From Betaproteobacteria bacterium HGW-Betaproteobacteria-14 (GTDB taxonomy: Bacteria > Pseudomonadota > Gammaproteobacteria > Burkholderiales > Rhodocyclaceae), in assembly GCA_002840845.1 (NCBI GenBank), contig PHCS01000013.1, positions 1-49,879 on the forward strand: a stretch of 49,879 bases of DNA, read 5' to 3'. The notes beneath the pieces were generated by a model that searched no databases, was not told the origin of the DNA, and saw only the letters and a program-made list of their open reading frames with translations. Each line of letters starts with the position of its first letter. The first letter of the stretch is position 1. The translations under genes and the position numbers were made by a program. Below are positions 9,905-19,293 of this stretch, one piece after another.

Positions 9905-9956
9905 GTAGGTCGGCCTTCAGGCCGACGCGGGCTTGTCGGGCTTAAGCCCGACCTAC
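9905..9956. repeat. Cruciform-like inverted repeat between gatC and gatA
   Basis: Three nested complementarities are visible: outer 9-base arms 9905-9913 and 9948-9956 (GTAGGTCGG/CCGACCTAC), an inner hairpin 9909-9926 with 8-base arms and a 2-base loop, and an exact 18-base palindrome at 9935-9952. The GTAGGTCGGGCTT-type sequence is a common intergenic element in proteobacteria (established in general; membership here is inferred). The gatC stop codon (9953-9955) lies inside the outer arm. It may attenuate or stabilise the gatC-gatA message. Confidence 0.75.
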
Positions 9957-10240
9957 TCAATTACCTTGGGCACCAGATACAACCCCGCCTCGACTTCCGG
10001 CGCGACCTTCTGGAAGTCAGCATGCCGGTCGATCTCGACCGCCCGGTCCTCGCGCAGGCGCTGGGCGACGTCCTGGGCGTGGGCCATCGGCTCGACGCCG
10101 GCGGTATTCACCGCCTGCATTGCCTCGATGAGGGTGAAAATGCCGTTGAGCTGATCGCGCGTCTGTTCGGCCTCGCCCGGGGCGAGTTCGATGCGGGCGA
10201 GTTCGGCAATGCGCTGAACCTGGTCGAGGCTGAGGGACAT
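9953..10240 (-). CDS. gatC: Aspartyl/glutamyl-tRNA amidotransferase subunit C
   Basis: The protein has 95 residues beginning '[19 protein letters not shown]'. It carries the family pattern '[13 protein letters not shown]' and the C-terminal '[16 protein letters not shown]'. GatC is the small belt that stabilises the GatA-GatB complex. ATG 10240 is preferred because the upstream in-frame codons are outside the conserved region. It opens the gat operon on the minus strand and is divergent from mreB, with 85 bases between the starts, which should contain promoters for both directions. Its stop lies in the palindromic repeat at 9905-9956. Confidence 0.95.
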   Translation of the reverse strand: MSLSLDQVQRIAELARIELAPGEAEQTRDQLNGIFTLIEAMQAVNTAGVEPMAHAQDVAQRLREDRAVEIDRHADFQKVAPEVEAGLYLVPKVIE

Positions 10241-10307
10241 GGCGCGGGGGACTAAAAATGCGAAGCGCAATAGAGTATCATAGGCGCTTGGTTTTTCGCT
10301 GACCTGA

Positions 10308-11369
<1,062 letters not shown>

Positions 11370-11381
11370 GGCGTGAGGAGA

Positions 11382-11442
11382 GAGGAGTGAGGGGAAATCA
11401 ACGGGCGCCGAACGCACTTCCCGCATTTTCTCCTCACTCCTC
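11382..11442 (+). terminator. Long hairpin between mreB and mreC (possible attenuator or processing site)
   Basis: Arms 11382-11397 and 11427-11442 can pair over 16 bases with a single G-U, closing a loop of 29 bases. The left arm is made of GTGAGG/GAGGAGTGAGG units and the right arm of their complement. There is no T-run directly after the right arm, so a simple intrinsic terminator is unlikely. mRNA stabilisation or processing that makes mreB more abundant than mreC is a guess. Confidence 0.5.
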
Positions 11443-11464
11443 ACCCCTCTCCCCTTACTGACAG

Positions 11465-12382
11465 ATGTCAGTCGTCGGCCACCAGCCGCCCCCCTTCTTC
11501 AAGCGAGGCCCCGCGCCGCTGGCACGGCTTGCCTTCTTCGTCATCCTCTCGCTCGTCCTGCTGGTGCTCGACCTGAAGTACCGCTACCTAGAGCTGGCAC
11601 GGCAGGGCGTGGCGACCGTGCTCTACCCCCTGCAGCGTGCGGCCTACACGCCGGTCGATCTCTACGAGCAGCTCGGCGGCTATTTTTCCAGCCTGGCCGC
11701 GGTGCAGCGGGAGAACGTCGAGCTCAGGCGCAAGGAGCTGGAGTCTGCCAAGTGGATGCTGCGCCAGCAGCACCTGGAGCTGGAGAATCAGCGCCTGCGC
11801 CAACTGCTCGACATGAAGGCCCGGCAGCCGGTGACCAGCACCCTGGCGGACATCCTGCACGCAGCGCGCGACCCTTTTTCCCGCCGCGTCATCGTCGACA
11901 AGGGCAGCCAGCATGGCATTGTCGCAGGCCAGGCCGTGGTGGACGAGGCGGGCGTCCTCGGCCAGGTGACGCGCGTCTACCCTTTGCAAAGCGAAGTGAC
12001 CCTGGTTACCGACAAGAACCAGGCGGTGCCCGTGCAGGTCGTGCGCAACGGGCTGCGCACTGTCCTTTTCGGCGCATCGGACGGACAGCTTGAACTGCGT
12101 TTTCTCGCCGCGAATGCCGACATTCAGCCCGGCGATCAGCTCGTCACCTCCGGCCTCGACGGCGTCTACCTGGCCGGCCTGCCGGTGGCGAAGGTGCTGC
12201 GCGTCGACCGCGATGCCGCCTATACCTTCGCCCGCATCGTCTGCGAGCCGGCAGCCGGCGTGGAGAAACATGGCCAGGTGCTGATTCTCGGCCTGCGCGA
12301 GGCGCTGCAGCGGCAGGTGGAGGAAACGGAGGCTCGCGACAGACCGGTGAAGCCGAAGCGGAGTCGCAGGAGGGACGGATGA
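11465..12382 (+). CDS. mreC: Cell shape-determining protein MreC
   Basis: The protein has 305 residues with a short cytoplasmic N-terminus, one membrane helix near residues 20-40 ('LAFFVILSLVLLVLDLKY'), a periplasmic coiled coil near 73-115 ('ELRRKELESAKWMLRQQHLE'), and the paired beta-barrel domain with 'RVIVDKGSQHGIVAGQAVV' and 'GDQLVTSGLDGVYLAGLPV'. These are standard MreC features; it links MreB to the periplasmic PBP2. The C-terminal tail is basic ('KPKRSRRRDG'). It overlaps mreD by four bases (ATGA). Confidence 0.96.
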   Translation: MSVVGHQPPPFFKRGPAPLARLAFFVILSLVLLVLDLKYRYLELARQGVATVLYPLQRAAYTPVDLYEQLGGYFSSLAAVQRENVELRRKELESAKWMLRQQHLELENQRLRQLLDMKARQPVTSTLADILHAARDPFSRRVIVDKGSQHGIVAGQAVVDEAGVLGQVTRVYPLQSEVTLVTDKNQAVPVQVVRNGLRTVLFGASDGQLELRFLAANADIQPGDQLVTSGLDGVYLAGLPVAKVLRVDRDAAYTFARIVCEPAAGVEKHGQVLILGLREALQRQVEETEARDRPVKPKRSRRRDG

Positions 12383-12906
12383 ACATACAACCCACTCACA
12401 GCTCGCGCCGCATCCTGCTGCCCGTCCGGCAGTGGTTCATCCTGTTCTCGCTTGCCGTGGCGTTTTTCCTCAACCTCATTCCGGTGGGCAGCGCCGTCGG
12501 CCTGCCCGATTGGGTGGCGCTGGTGCTGGCCTTCTGGAGTGTGCGCGAACCCCTGCGCCTCGGCATGGGTACCGCATTCGTCGTCGGCCTGATGATGGAT
12601 GTCGCTTCCGGCAGCGTCATGGGCCAGCATCCGCTGGCCTACCTGCTGCTGTCGTACGCCGCCGGCGGGCTGTCGCGCCGCATTCTCTGGTTCCCGCTCG
12701 TGCAGCAGGCGCTGCACATCCTGCCGCTGCTGCTGGCAACGCAGCTCGTCATGGTCGTCACCCGGGTGGTGGGCGGCGCGGACTTCCCTGGCTGGAGCTA
12801 CTTCCTGGGCAGTTTCAGCGGCGCCTTGTTCTGGTTCCCGCTGACCTTCGTGCTGCTGTTGCCGCAGTACCAGCCCGTCGAGAAAGACGAGAATCGCCCG
12901 ATCTGA
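12379..12906 (+). CDS. mreD: Rod shape-determining protein MreD
   Basis: The protein has 175 residues with five to six predicted membrane helices. The N-terminal 'FILFSLAVAFFLNLIPVG' and central 'GMGTAFVVGLMMDVASGS' with the 'GQHPLAYLLLSY' stretch match MreD, an inner-membrane partner of MreC in the elongasome. It is flanked by mreC (4-base overlap) and mrdA (1-base overlap), consistent with tightly coupled translation. Confidence 0.93.
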   Translation: MNIQPTHSSRRILLPVRQWFILFSLAVAFFLNLIPVGSAVGLPDWVALVLAFWSVREPLRLGMGTAFVVGLMMDVASGSVMGQHPLAYLLLSYAAGGLSRRILWFPLVQQALHILPLLLATQLVMVVTRVVGGADFPGWSYFLGSFSGALFWFPLTFVLLLPQYQPVEKDENRPI

Positions 12907-14804
12907 TGATGAGGCAGGCCGAGTTCAGAAATCCGGAACAGGAGCTCGACCGCTTCCAGCGGCGCCTGGCCGTGGCGGGCGGCTTCGTGCTGTTCGCCTT
13001 TTTCCTGCTCTTCTCCCGCTTTTTCTGGCTGCAAGTGATCCAGCACGAGCATTTCCAGACGCGGGCCGAGGACAACCGCATCTCCATCGTGCCCACCGTG
13101 CCCAATCGCGGCGTCATTGCCGACCGCAATGGCGTGGTGCTGGCGCACAATTATTCCGCCTATACGCTGGAAATCACCCCGAGCAAGGTGGCCGACCTGG
13201 AAGACGTGATCAGCGAACTGGCCACCCTCGTCGACATCCAGCCAAAGGACCACAAGCGCTTCCGCAAGCTGCTCGACGAAAGCAAGAACTTCGAATCGCT
13301 GCCCATCCGCACGCGCCTGACAGACGAGGAGGTGGCGCGTTTCATCGCCCAGCGCTTTCGTTTTCCGGGCGTCGAGATCAAGGCGCGCCTGTTCCGCCAA
13401 TACCCGCAGGGCGCGCTGGCCTCGCATGCCCTGGGCCACATCGGCCGCATTAACGATCGTGATATCGCCACGATCGAGAAGAGTGATGCCGAGGACAACT
13501 ATCGCGGCACCGTGCATTTCGGCAAGACCGGGCTGGAGCAGAAGTACGAGTTCGAATTGCACGGCCAGGCCGGCTACGAGCAGGTCGAGGTCGATGCCGC
13601 CGGCCGCGCCGTGCGTGTGTTGTCCCGTACGGCGCCGGTTTCGGGCAACAACCTCACGCTGACACTCGACGCGAAGCTCCAGGAAGTGGCGGAAAAGGCC
13701 TTTGGCAAGCGCCGCGGCGCGCTCGTGGCCATCGAGCCTTCGACGGGCGGCGTTCTGGCGCTGGTGTCCGTGCCCGGCTACGACCCGAATCTGTTCGTCG
13801 ACGGCATATCGCCGCCGGACTGGGAGGCGCTCAACACCTCCGAGGACAAGCCGATGGTGAATCGCGCGCTCAATGGCGCCTACCCGCCCGGGTCGACATT
13901 CAAGCCCTTCATGGCGCTGGCGGCGCTGGAACTGGGCAAGCGTACGCCGCAACAGGCCATCTCGGATCCGGGCTTTTTCACTTTCGGCGGCCATACCTTC
14001 CGCGACGACAAGAAGGGCGGGCACGGCATGGTCGACATGTACAAGTCCATCGTGCAATCCTGCGATACCTACTACTATGTGCTTGCCGGCGACATGGGCA
14101 TCGACGCCATCTCCGGCTTCATGCGCAAGCTGGGCTTCGGCAGCCGCACCGGCATCGACATCGAGGGCGAGTCGGAGGGCGTGCTGCCTTCTCAGGAATG
14201 GAAGAAAAAGCGCTTTCGCAAGCCGGAGCAGCAGAAATGGTATGCCGGCGAAACTATCTCCATCGGCATCGGCCAGGGTTACAACGCCTACACGCCGATC
14301 CAGCTGGCCCAGGCCACGGCGATCATTGCCAACGGGGGCATCATCTACCGGCCCCACCTGGTGAAGCATATCGAGAACACCGGCACGGGAGCGCGCACGC
14401 CGGTCGAACCGTCGCCCCTGCAGGCGCTTTCCTTCAAGCCGGGCAATATCGCGACCATTCGCCAGGCGATGGTCGGCGTGAACAAGGAGGGCACCGGCGC
14501 CCGCGCTTTCGCCGGTGCGGAGTTTGTCGCGGCGGGCAAGACCGGCACGGCGCAGGTGTACAGCCTGAAGGGCGCCAAGTACGAGGTGGGCAAGGTGCAG
14601 GAGCGCTTGCGCGACCACGCCCTTTTCATTGCCTACGCGCCGGCCGAGCAGCCGATCATAGCGCTCGCCGTGCTGGTGGAGAACGGCGGCTTCGGCGCGC
14701 AGTCCGCCGCACCGATCGCGCGCCAGGTGCTCGACTACTATCTGCTCGGCAAACTGCCCAAGTCGGCGGCGCCGGAAGACGAGGAGGCGGTCGAGGATGA
14801 ATGA
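12906..14804 (+). CDS. mrdA: Peptidoglycan D,D-transpeptidase PBP2
   Basis: The protein has 632 residues. A membrane helix lies near residues 23-42, the pedestal domain begins at 'TVPNRGVIADRNGVVLAHN', and the transpeptidase domain has the three class B PBP motifs: Ser330-Thr-Phe-Lys333 in 'YPPGSTFKPFMALAA', Ser385-Cys-Asp in 'IVQSCDTYYYVLAGDMG', and Lys545-Thr-Gly in 'AAGKTGTAQVYS'. It crosslinks new lateral-wall glycan together with RodA. ATG 12906 shares its A with the mreD stop; a second ATG follows directly at 12909. It overlaps rodA by eight bases. Confidence 0.97.
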   Translation: MMRQAEFRNPEQELDRFQRRLAVAGGFVLFAFFLLFSRFFWLQVIQHEHFQTRAEDNRISIVPTVPNRGVIADRNGVVLAHNYSAYTLEITPSKVADLEDVISELATLVDIQPKDHKRFRKLLDESKNFESLPIRTRLTDEEVARFIAQRFRFPGVEIKARLFRQYPQGALASHALGHIGRINDRDIATIEKSDAEDNYRGTVHFGKTGLEQKYEFELHGQAGYEQVEVDAAGRAVRVLSRTAPVSGNNLTLTLDAKLQEVAEKAFGKRRGALVAIEPSTGGVLALVSVPGYDPNLFVDGISPPDWEALNTSEDKPMVNRALNGAYPPGSTFKPFMALAALELGKRTPQQAISDPGFFTFGGHTFRDDKKGGHGMVDMYKSIVQSCDTYYYVLAGDMGIDAISGFMRKLGFGSRTGIDIEGESEGVLPSQEWKKKRFRKPEQQKWYAGETISIGIGQGYNAYTPIQLAQATAIIANGGIIYRPHLVKHIENTGTGARTPVEPSPLQALSFKPGNIATIRQAMVGVNKEGTGARAFAGAEFVAAGKTGTAQVYSLKGAKYEVGKVQERLRDHALFIAYAPAEQPIIALAVLVENGGFGAQSAAPIARQVLDYYLLGKLPKSAAPEDEEAVEDE

Positions 14805-15900
14805 GTTCTCCTTCAGTCCGCGCGAATGGGGGCAGCGCCTGGCGGCCCCCATCGACGCTGTCCTTCTTGCCTTTCTCGCCCTGCTGCTCGGCTACGCCCT
14901 GCTGCTGATGATGAGCGCCTCGCCGGAGCGGCTCAACAACCAGCTCATCAACATCGCAGTGGCCTTGGTGGCGATGCGCGTGGCGGCGCAAGTGCCGCCG
15001 CAGCGGCTCATGCATCTCGCTCTGCCGCTGTACCTGGGCGGCGTGTTGCTGCTCGTCGCGGTGGCGCTGTTCGGCGATGTCTCCAAGGGCGCGCGGCGCT
15101 GGCTGAACCTCGGCTTCATGCGCATCCAGCCCTCCGAGATCATGAAGATCGCCATGCCGCTGATGCTGGCCTGGTATTTCCAGAAGCACGAGGCCATGCT
15201 GCGGCTGCGCGACTGGGTGGTTGCGACGCTGATCCTGCTGCTGCCGGTGGCGCTCATCGCGCGGCAGCCCGACCTGGGCACGGCGATTCTCGTTCTGGCG
15301 GCGGGCTTTTTCGTCATCTTCCTTGCCGGGCTGTCTTGGAAAGTGCTGGTCGCGCTGGCGCTCGGCGGGCTGGCCAGCCTGCCCGTTGTCTGGACGATGC
15401 TGCACGATTATCAGCGACAGCGCATCCTCACGCTGCTCGATCCCGAGGTCGATCCGCTCGGCAAGGGCTTTCACATCATCCAGTCGACCATCGCGGTCGG
15501 CTCGGGCGGCATTCTCGGCAAGGGCTGGGGCGGCGGCACGCAAACCCATCTGGAATTCCTTCCCGAACGGCACACCGATTTCATCTTCGCCGTGCTCTCG
15601 GAGGAGTTCGGCCTGCTCGGCAACACCTTCCTGCTGGTGCTATACGCCCTCATCATCGGCCGCGGCCTGATGATTGCCGCCAATGCGCCGACGCTGTTCT
15701 CGCGCCTGCTGGCCGGCAGCATCACCCTGATCTTCTTCACCTACGCCTTCGTGAACATGGGCATGGTGAGCGGCATCCTGCCAGTGGTGGGCGTGCCGCT
15801 GCCCTTCGTCAGCTACGGCGGTACGGCGCTGGTGACGCTGTTCCTCGGCGTGGGCATACTGATGAGCATCCACAAGCACCGCATGCTTGTGCAAAAGTGA
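14797..15900 (+). CDS. rodA: Peptidoglycan glycosyltransferase RodA
   Basis: The protein has 367 residues and belongs to the SEDS family, with about ten membrane helices. The motifs 'GARRWLNLGFMRIQPSEIMK', 'RQPDLGTAILVLAAGFFVIF', 'FLPERHTDFIFAVLSEEFG' and the C-terminal 'GVPLPFVSYGGTALVT' are those of RodA rather than FtsW. It polymerises lipid II into glycan strands as the partner of PBP2, whose gene it overlaps by eight bases. The stop runs straight into a GTGAGGC repeat that also contains the start of rlpA. Confidence 0.97.
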   Translation: MNEFSFSPREWGQRLAAPIDAVLLAFLALLLGYALLLMMSASPERLNNQLINIAVALVAMRVAAQVPPQRLMHLALPLYLGGVLLLVAVALFGDVSKGARRWLNLGFMRIQPSEIMKIAMPLMLAWYFQKHEAMLRLRDWVVATLILLLPVALIARQPDLGTAILVLAAGFFVIFLAGLSWKVLVALALGGLASLPVVWTMLHDYQRQRILTLLDPEVDPLGKGFHIIQSTIAVGSGGILGKGWGGGTQTHLEFLPERHTDFIFAVLSEEFGLLGNTFLLVLYALIIGRGLMIAANAPTLFSRLLAGSITLIFFTYAFVNMGMVSGILPVVGVPLPFVSYGGTALVTLFLGVGILMSIHKHRMLVQK

Positions 15901-15926
15901 GGCGTGAGGCGTGAGGGGTAAGGAGT
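15898..15926 (+). repeat. GTGAGG-type simple repeat at the rodA-rlpA junction
   Basis: The segment holds three GTGAGG-like units, GTGAGGC, GTGAGGC and GTGAGGGG, then TAAGGAG. A related run follows the mreB stop (11368-11394). The rodA stop codon and the first codons of rlpA are both made from it. An AAGGAG at 15920-15925 could act as a ribosome site for an initiation slightly further in. Confidence 0.6.
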
Positions 15927-16903
15927 GTCTGGTCATCGCTTGCATCGCCATGCTCGTGGCCGCTTGCGGCACCACTCCGCAACGGCCGCCGGCAGAGCGT
16001 GCCGCCGTGCCGCCGGGGCTGACTTTGCCGAAGCCGGCGCCGTCGGCCAAGGGCGGGGGTTATTACCAGGACGACGGGCCGGCCGACAGCATGCCGGCCA
16101 ACTTGGACGCCATTCCCGATGCGCAGCCGCGTGCGGAGCCGCTGCACCGCTTCGCTAACCGGCCCTATTCCGTGCTGGGCCAGGACTTCGTGCCCTATCA
16201 GGAACTGAAACCCTACAAGGCGCGCGGCATCGGCAGCTGGTACGGGCGCAAGTTCCATGGCCAGAAAACATCCATCGGCGAGCCCTACGACATGTTCGCC
16301 ATGACGGCGGCGCATCCGACGCTGCCGCTGCCCAGCTACGCGCGGGTGACGAACCTCGCCAACGGCAAGTCGGTGGTGGTGCGGGTGAATGACCGCGGCC
16401 CCTTCCTGCATGGCCGCGTGATCGATCTCTCCTATGCCGCAGCGTGGAAGCTGGGCTATGTCAGTGCCGGCAGTGCGCAGGTGGAGGTGGAAAGCGTGCT
16501 GCCGGGCGAGGCGCCGAAGGATGCCCCGTCGGGCGGCACGTTGCTGGCCTCGGCACCGTTGGCGCCCCCGGCTGCAACAGCGGGGCAGGGCGGAGGATCG
16601 CCCGACCCCATCGCAGAGGCCGTCTCGGCCGCTCCAGCCGAAGCGCCGTCGCTGCCGGTCGCCCAGGAGTTGCGCGGCACCTTCCTGCAGCTCGGCGCCT
16701 TCGGCAGCCAGGAAAACGCCGAGAGTTTCCGCGCCCGGCTTCTCAAGCAGCTCGACTGGGTGCGGGAAACGATTCACATCCATGCCCGGGACGGCATGTA
16801 TCGCCTGCATCTCGGCCCATACGGCGACACCCGGGAAGCGGGACGCGTGGCGGAGAAAATCCGCGAGGCGCTGGCGCTGAGACCCTTCATCGTGCAGCGC
16901 TAG
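15911..16903 (+). CDS. rlpA: Septal ring lytic transglycosylase RlpA (lipoprotein)
   Basis: The protein has 330 residues from GTG 15911. The lipobox 'LVAAC' places lipidated Cys at residue 19. A Pro-rich linker leads to the double-psi beta-barrel (about residues 95-185) with 'GIGSWYGRKFHGQKTSIGEP', 'ARVTNLANGKSVVVRVNDRG' and 'HGRVIDLSYAAA', including the catalytic Asp in VNDRG. After a Pro/Ala linker a SPOR domain (about 250-330) begins 'GTFLQLGAFGSQENAESF' and should bind denuded glycan at the septum. RlpA cleaves naked glycan strands. The start is the weak point: it lies in a GTGAGG repeat, and a shorter form starting near CTG 15929 is possible. Confidence 0.9.
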   Translation: MRGKECLVIACIAMLVAACGTTPQRPPAERAAVPPGLTLPKPAPSAKGGGYYQDDGPADSMPANLDAIPDAQPRAEPLHRFANRPYSVLGQDFVPYQELKPYKARGIGSWYGRKFHGQKTSIGEPYDMFAMTAAHPTLPLPSYARVTNLANGKSVVVRVNDRGPFLHGRVIDLSYAAAWKLGYVSAGSAQVEVESVLPGEAPKDAPSGGTLLASAPLAPPAATAGQGGGSPDPIAEAVSAAPAEAPSLPVAQELRGTFLQLGAFGSQENAESFRARLLKQLDWVRETIHIHARDGMYRLHLGPYGDTREAGRVAEKIREALALRPFIVQR

Positions 16904-16959
16904 ACATCTTCCTGGATTCAACGCGCTGGTGCCCGAATATGGGTTAAGGGCGCTGACGG

Positions 16960-16965
16960 TATAAT
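16960..16965 (+). promoter_or_regulatory. Perfect TATAAT -10 element upstream of dacC
   Basis: TATAAT lies 33 bases before the dacC ATG, in the 95-base gap after rlpA. I see no good -35 at 16-18 bases spacing, so this may be an activator-dependent or weak promoter giving dacC its own transcript in addition to readthrough. Confidence 0.45.
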
Positions 16966-16998
16966 TAACCGCTTTCCCGTACCTTCCCGTTAAATCCA

Positions 16999-18123
16999 AT
17001 GCGACTTCCTGCGTTTCTGCTTGCCTTTTTCATTGCCGCCCTGGCCCACGCGCAAACCCTTCCGCAGGCCCCGACGGTGGCGGCCAAGTCCTGGTTGCTG
17101 CTCGACTATTCGACCGGCCAGGCGCTGGCTTCCTACAATCCCGATGAACGCGTCGAGCCGGCCTCGCTGACAAAAATGATGACGGCCTATGTGGTGCTGG
17201 CCGCCATGAAGGAAGGCAAGCTCAAGGCCGGCCAGAATGTGCCAGTGTCGGAGCGCGCCTGGAAGACGCAGGGCTCGCGCATGTTCATCGAGCCCAACCG
17301 GCCCGTGACGGTCGACGAGCTCCTGCACGGCATGATCGTGCAGTCCGGCAACGACGCCTGCGTCGCGCTGGCCGAAGCCGTGGCAGGCTCCGAGGAGGCC
17401 TTCGCCCAGCTGATGAATCGGGAGGCGCAGCGGCTCGGCCTGAAAGCCACGCGCTTTGCCAATTCCACCGGCCTGTCCGATCCGCAGCACTACTCGACGG
17501 CGCGCGACCTTGGCGCACTGGCGGCGGCGCTGATCCGCGACTTCCCTGAGCATTACCCGCTCTACGCCCTGCGCGAATACACCTACAACCGCATCACGCA
17601 GGCCAACCGCAACCGCCTGCTGTGGCTTGATCCCGCCGTCGACGGGGTCAAGACCGGGCACACGGAGAACGCCGGTTACTGTCTGGTCGCCTCGGCCAAA
17701 CGCGGGCCGCGCCGGCTGCTGGCGGTAGTGATGGGTACGACCTCTGATGGCATGCGCACGCAGGAATCGCAGAAGCTTCTGAATTTCGGCTTCCAGTTCT
17801 TCGATGCGGTCACGCTCTATGCCAAGGATCAGGCGGTTTCCCAGCTCAGGGTGTGGAAAGGCGCGCAGAATATCGTGAAGGCGGGTTTCCTCGACGATTT
17901 CATCCTCTCCCTGCCCAAGGGCGCGGCGGATAAGGTCAAGGCCGACCTGGTCAGCCAGCAGCCGCTCATGGCACCTGTGCACAAGGGGCAGCGCGTCGCC
18001 ACGCTCAAGCTGAGCCTCGAGGGCAAGCCCTATGGCGAGTACCCCGTCGTGGCGCTGGAAACGGTGCCGGTGGCCGGCATGATCGGCCGCGCCTGGGATA
18101 CGATGCGCCTCTGGTTCGAGTAA
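16999..18123 (+). CDS. dacC: D-alanyl-D-alanine carboxypeptidase (PBP5/6 type)
   Basis: The protein has 374 residues. A signal peptide ends near residue 18 ('FFIAALAHA-Q'). The class C PBP motifs are Ser56-Leu-Thr-Lys59 in 'EPASLTKMMTAYVV', Ser116-Gly-Asn in 'MIVQSGNDACVALAE', and Lys218-Thr-Gly in 'VDGVKTGHTENAGYCL'. A C-terminal beta domain (PBP5_C) follows, with an amphipathic anchor 'GRAWDTMRLWFE' at the extreme end. The enzyme trims the fifth D-Ala of muropeptides in the periplasm. It follows the mre-rlpA run and precedes an aminotransferase that may consume the released D-Ala (inference). dacA and dacC cannot be told apart by sequence alone. Confidence 0.94.
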   Translation: MRLPAFLLAFFIAALAHAQTLPQAPTVAAKSWLLLDYSTGQALASYNPDERVEPASLTKMMTAYVVLAAMKEGKLKAGQNVPVSERAWKTQGSRMFIEPNRPVTVDELLHGMIVQSGNDACVALAEAVAGSEEAFAQLMNREAQRLGLKATRFANSTGLSDPQHYSTARDLGALAAALIRDFPEHYPLYALREYTYNRITQANRNRLLWLDPAVDGVKTGHTENAGYCLVASAKRGPRRLLAVVMGTTSDGMRTQESQKLLNFGFQFFDAVTLYAKDQAVSQLRVWKGAQNIVKAGFLDDFILSLPKGAADKVKADLVSQQPLMAPVHKGQRVATLKLSLEGKPYGEYPVVALETVPVAGMIGRAWDTMRLWFE

Positions 18124-18136
18124 GGCGGACACCACG

Positions 18137-18997
18137 ATGCAGACGGCCTACCTGAACGGCACGCTGCTGCCGCTGTCCGAGGCCCGGGTTTCGGCGATGG
18201 ACCGCGGCTTCCTTTTCGGCGACGGCGCCTACGAGGTGATCCCGGTGTATTCGCGACGGCCGTTCCGTCTCGCCGAGCATCTGCGCCGCCTGCGGCAAAC
18301 CCTGGACGGCATCCGCTTGGACAATCCGCACGACGATGCGGCATGGGCGCGCCTGATCGGCGAGATCATCGCGCGCAATGACGGCGAGGACCAGTCCGTC
18401 TACCTGCAGATTACGCGCGGCGCCGACACCAGGCGCAACCATGCCTTCCCGGCCAGCGTGACGCCGACAGTGTTCGTCATGTCGGAACCGCTGCTGACGC
18501 CGCCGCCGGCGCAACGCGAAACCGGCATTGCGGCCGTGTCGGCGCCGGATATGCGCTGGCTGCGCTGCGACCTGAAGACGACCTCGCTCCTGGCCAACTG
18601 CCTGCTGCGCCAGCTGGCGGTGGATGCGGGCTGCGTCGAGACGATCCTCTTTCGCGACGGCTACATGACCGAGGGCGCCGCCTCGAACATCTTCGCCATG
18701 AAGGCGGGCGTGATGCTGGCGCCGCCGAAGAACCACCTGATGCTGCCCGGCATCACCTACGACGTCGTGCTGGAACTGGCCGCCGCCCATGGACTCCCCT
18801 GCGAAGTGCGCGACGTGTCCGAAGACGAGACGCGCGCGGCCGACGAGCTGTGGATGACCTCTTCGACCAAGGAGGTATTGCCGATCACGCTGCTCGATGG
18901 CCGGGCCATCGGCACGGGCCAGCCGGGACCGGCGTTCCGGAACATGTACGCCTGGTACCAGGAATTCAAGCAGACGGTGATGCGCTGCGGTGAGTGA
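18137..18997 (+). CDS. dat: D-amino-acid transaminase-like class IV aminotransferase
   Basis: The protein has 286 residues. The class IV fold is shown by 'ARVSAMDRGFLFGDGAYEV' at the N-terminus, the PLP lysine Lys147 in 'RCDLKTTSLLANCLLRQ', and 'EGAASNIFAMKAG'. The 'CDLKTTSLL' context with 'ITRGADTRRNHAFP' resembles bacterial D-alanine aminotransferases more than branched-chain aminotransferases. It would interconvert D-Ala and D-Glu with 2-oxo acids in the cytoplasm. Position between dacC and ybeD-lipB-lipA is conserved in betaproteobacteria. An aminodeoxychorismate lyase role is less likely but not excluded by sequence alone. Confidence 0.85.
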   Translation: MQTAYLNGTLLPLSEARVSAMDRGFLFGDGAYEVIPVYSRRPFRLAEHLRRLRQTLDGIRLDNPHDDAAWARLIGEIIARNDGEDQSVYLQITRGADTRRNHAFPASVTPTVFVMSEPLLTPPPAQRETGIAAVSAPDMRWLRCDLKTTSLLANCLLRQLAVDAGCVETILFRDGYMTEGAASNIFAMKAGVMLAPPKNHLMLPGITYDVVLELAAAHGLPCEVRDVSEDETRAADELWMTSSTKEVLPITLLDGRAIGTGQPGPAFRNMYAWYQEFKQTVMRCGE

Positions 18998-19253
18998 CGA
19001 GTCGCTCCTCAAGTTTCCCTGCGACTTTCCCATCAAGGTCATGGGTCAGCGCCAGGACGGCTTCGCCCAGGCCGTCCTCGAAACGGTGCTGCGCCACGCG
19101 CCGGATTTCGATGCGGCCGGCGTCGAGATGCGGCCGAGCGCGAAAGGCAATTACCTGAGCCTCACCTGCACTATCCGCGCCGTCTCGCGCGAGCAGCTCG
19201 ACGCGCTCTACCGCGAGTTGTCCACCCACCCGCTGGTGAAGGTCGTGCTGTGA
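18990..19253 (+). CDS. ybeD: YbeD-family (DUF493) protein
   Basis: The protein has 87 residues from GTG 18990, overlapping the aminotransferase by eight bases. The 'LLKFPCDFPIKVMGQ' start, 'VEMRPSAKGNYLSLTCTI' middle and 'YRELSTHPLVKVVL' end are diagnostic of the ferredoxin-like YbeD fold. The family sits beside lipB throughout proteobacteria and is suspected of a regulatory role, possibly ACT-like ligand binding, but this is unproven. Nothing is missing relative to the E. coli protein (87 residues). Confidence 0.93.
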   Translation: MSDESLLKFPCDFPIKVMGQRQDGFAQAVLETVLRHAPDFDAAGVEMRPSAKGNYLSLTCTIRAVSREQLDALYRELSTHPLVKVVL

Positions 19254-19293
19254 GCGGCATTGCATGGAGCGGACAAAGCCCGCGAACCGCCGC

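Noticed and set aside
8246..10255. Long plus-strand frame opposite gatA and gatC
   Set aside because: Both gat genes have full catalytic motifs; the plus frame has none.
12798..14852. A very long open frame on the strand opposite mrdA
   Set aside because: It is antisense to a gene with intact PBP motifs, has a composition of Arg/His/Gly-rich shadow translation and no domain; high GC content explains it.
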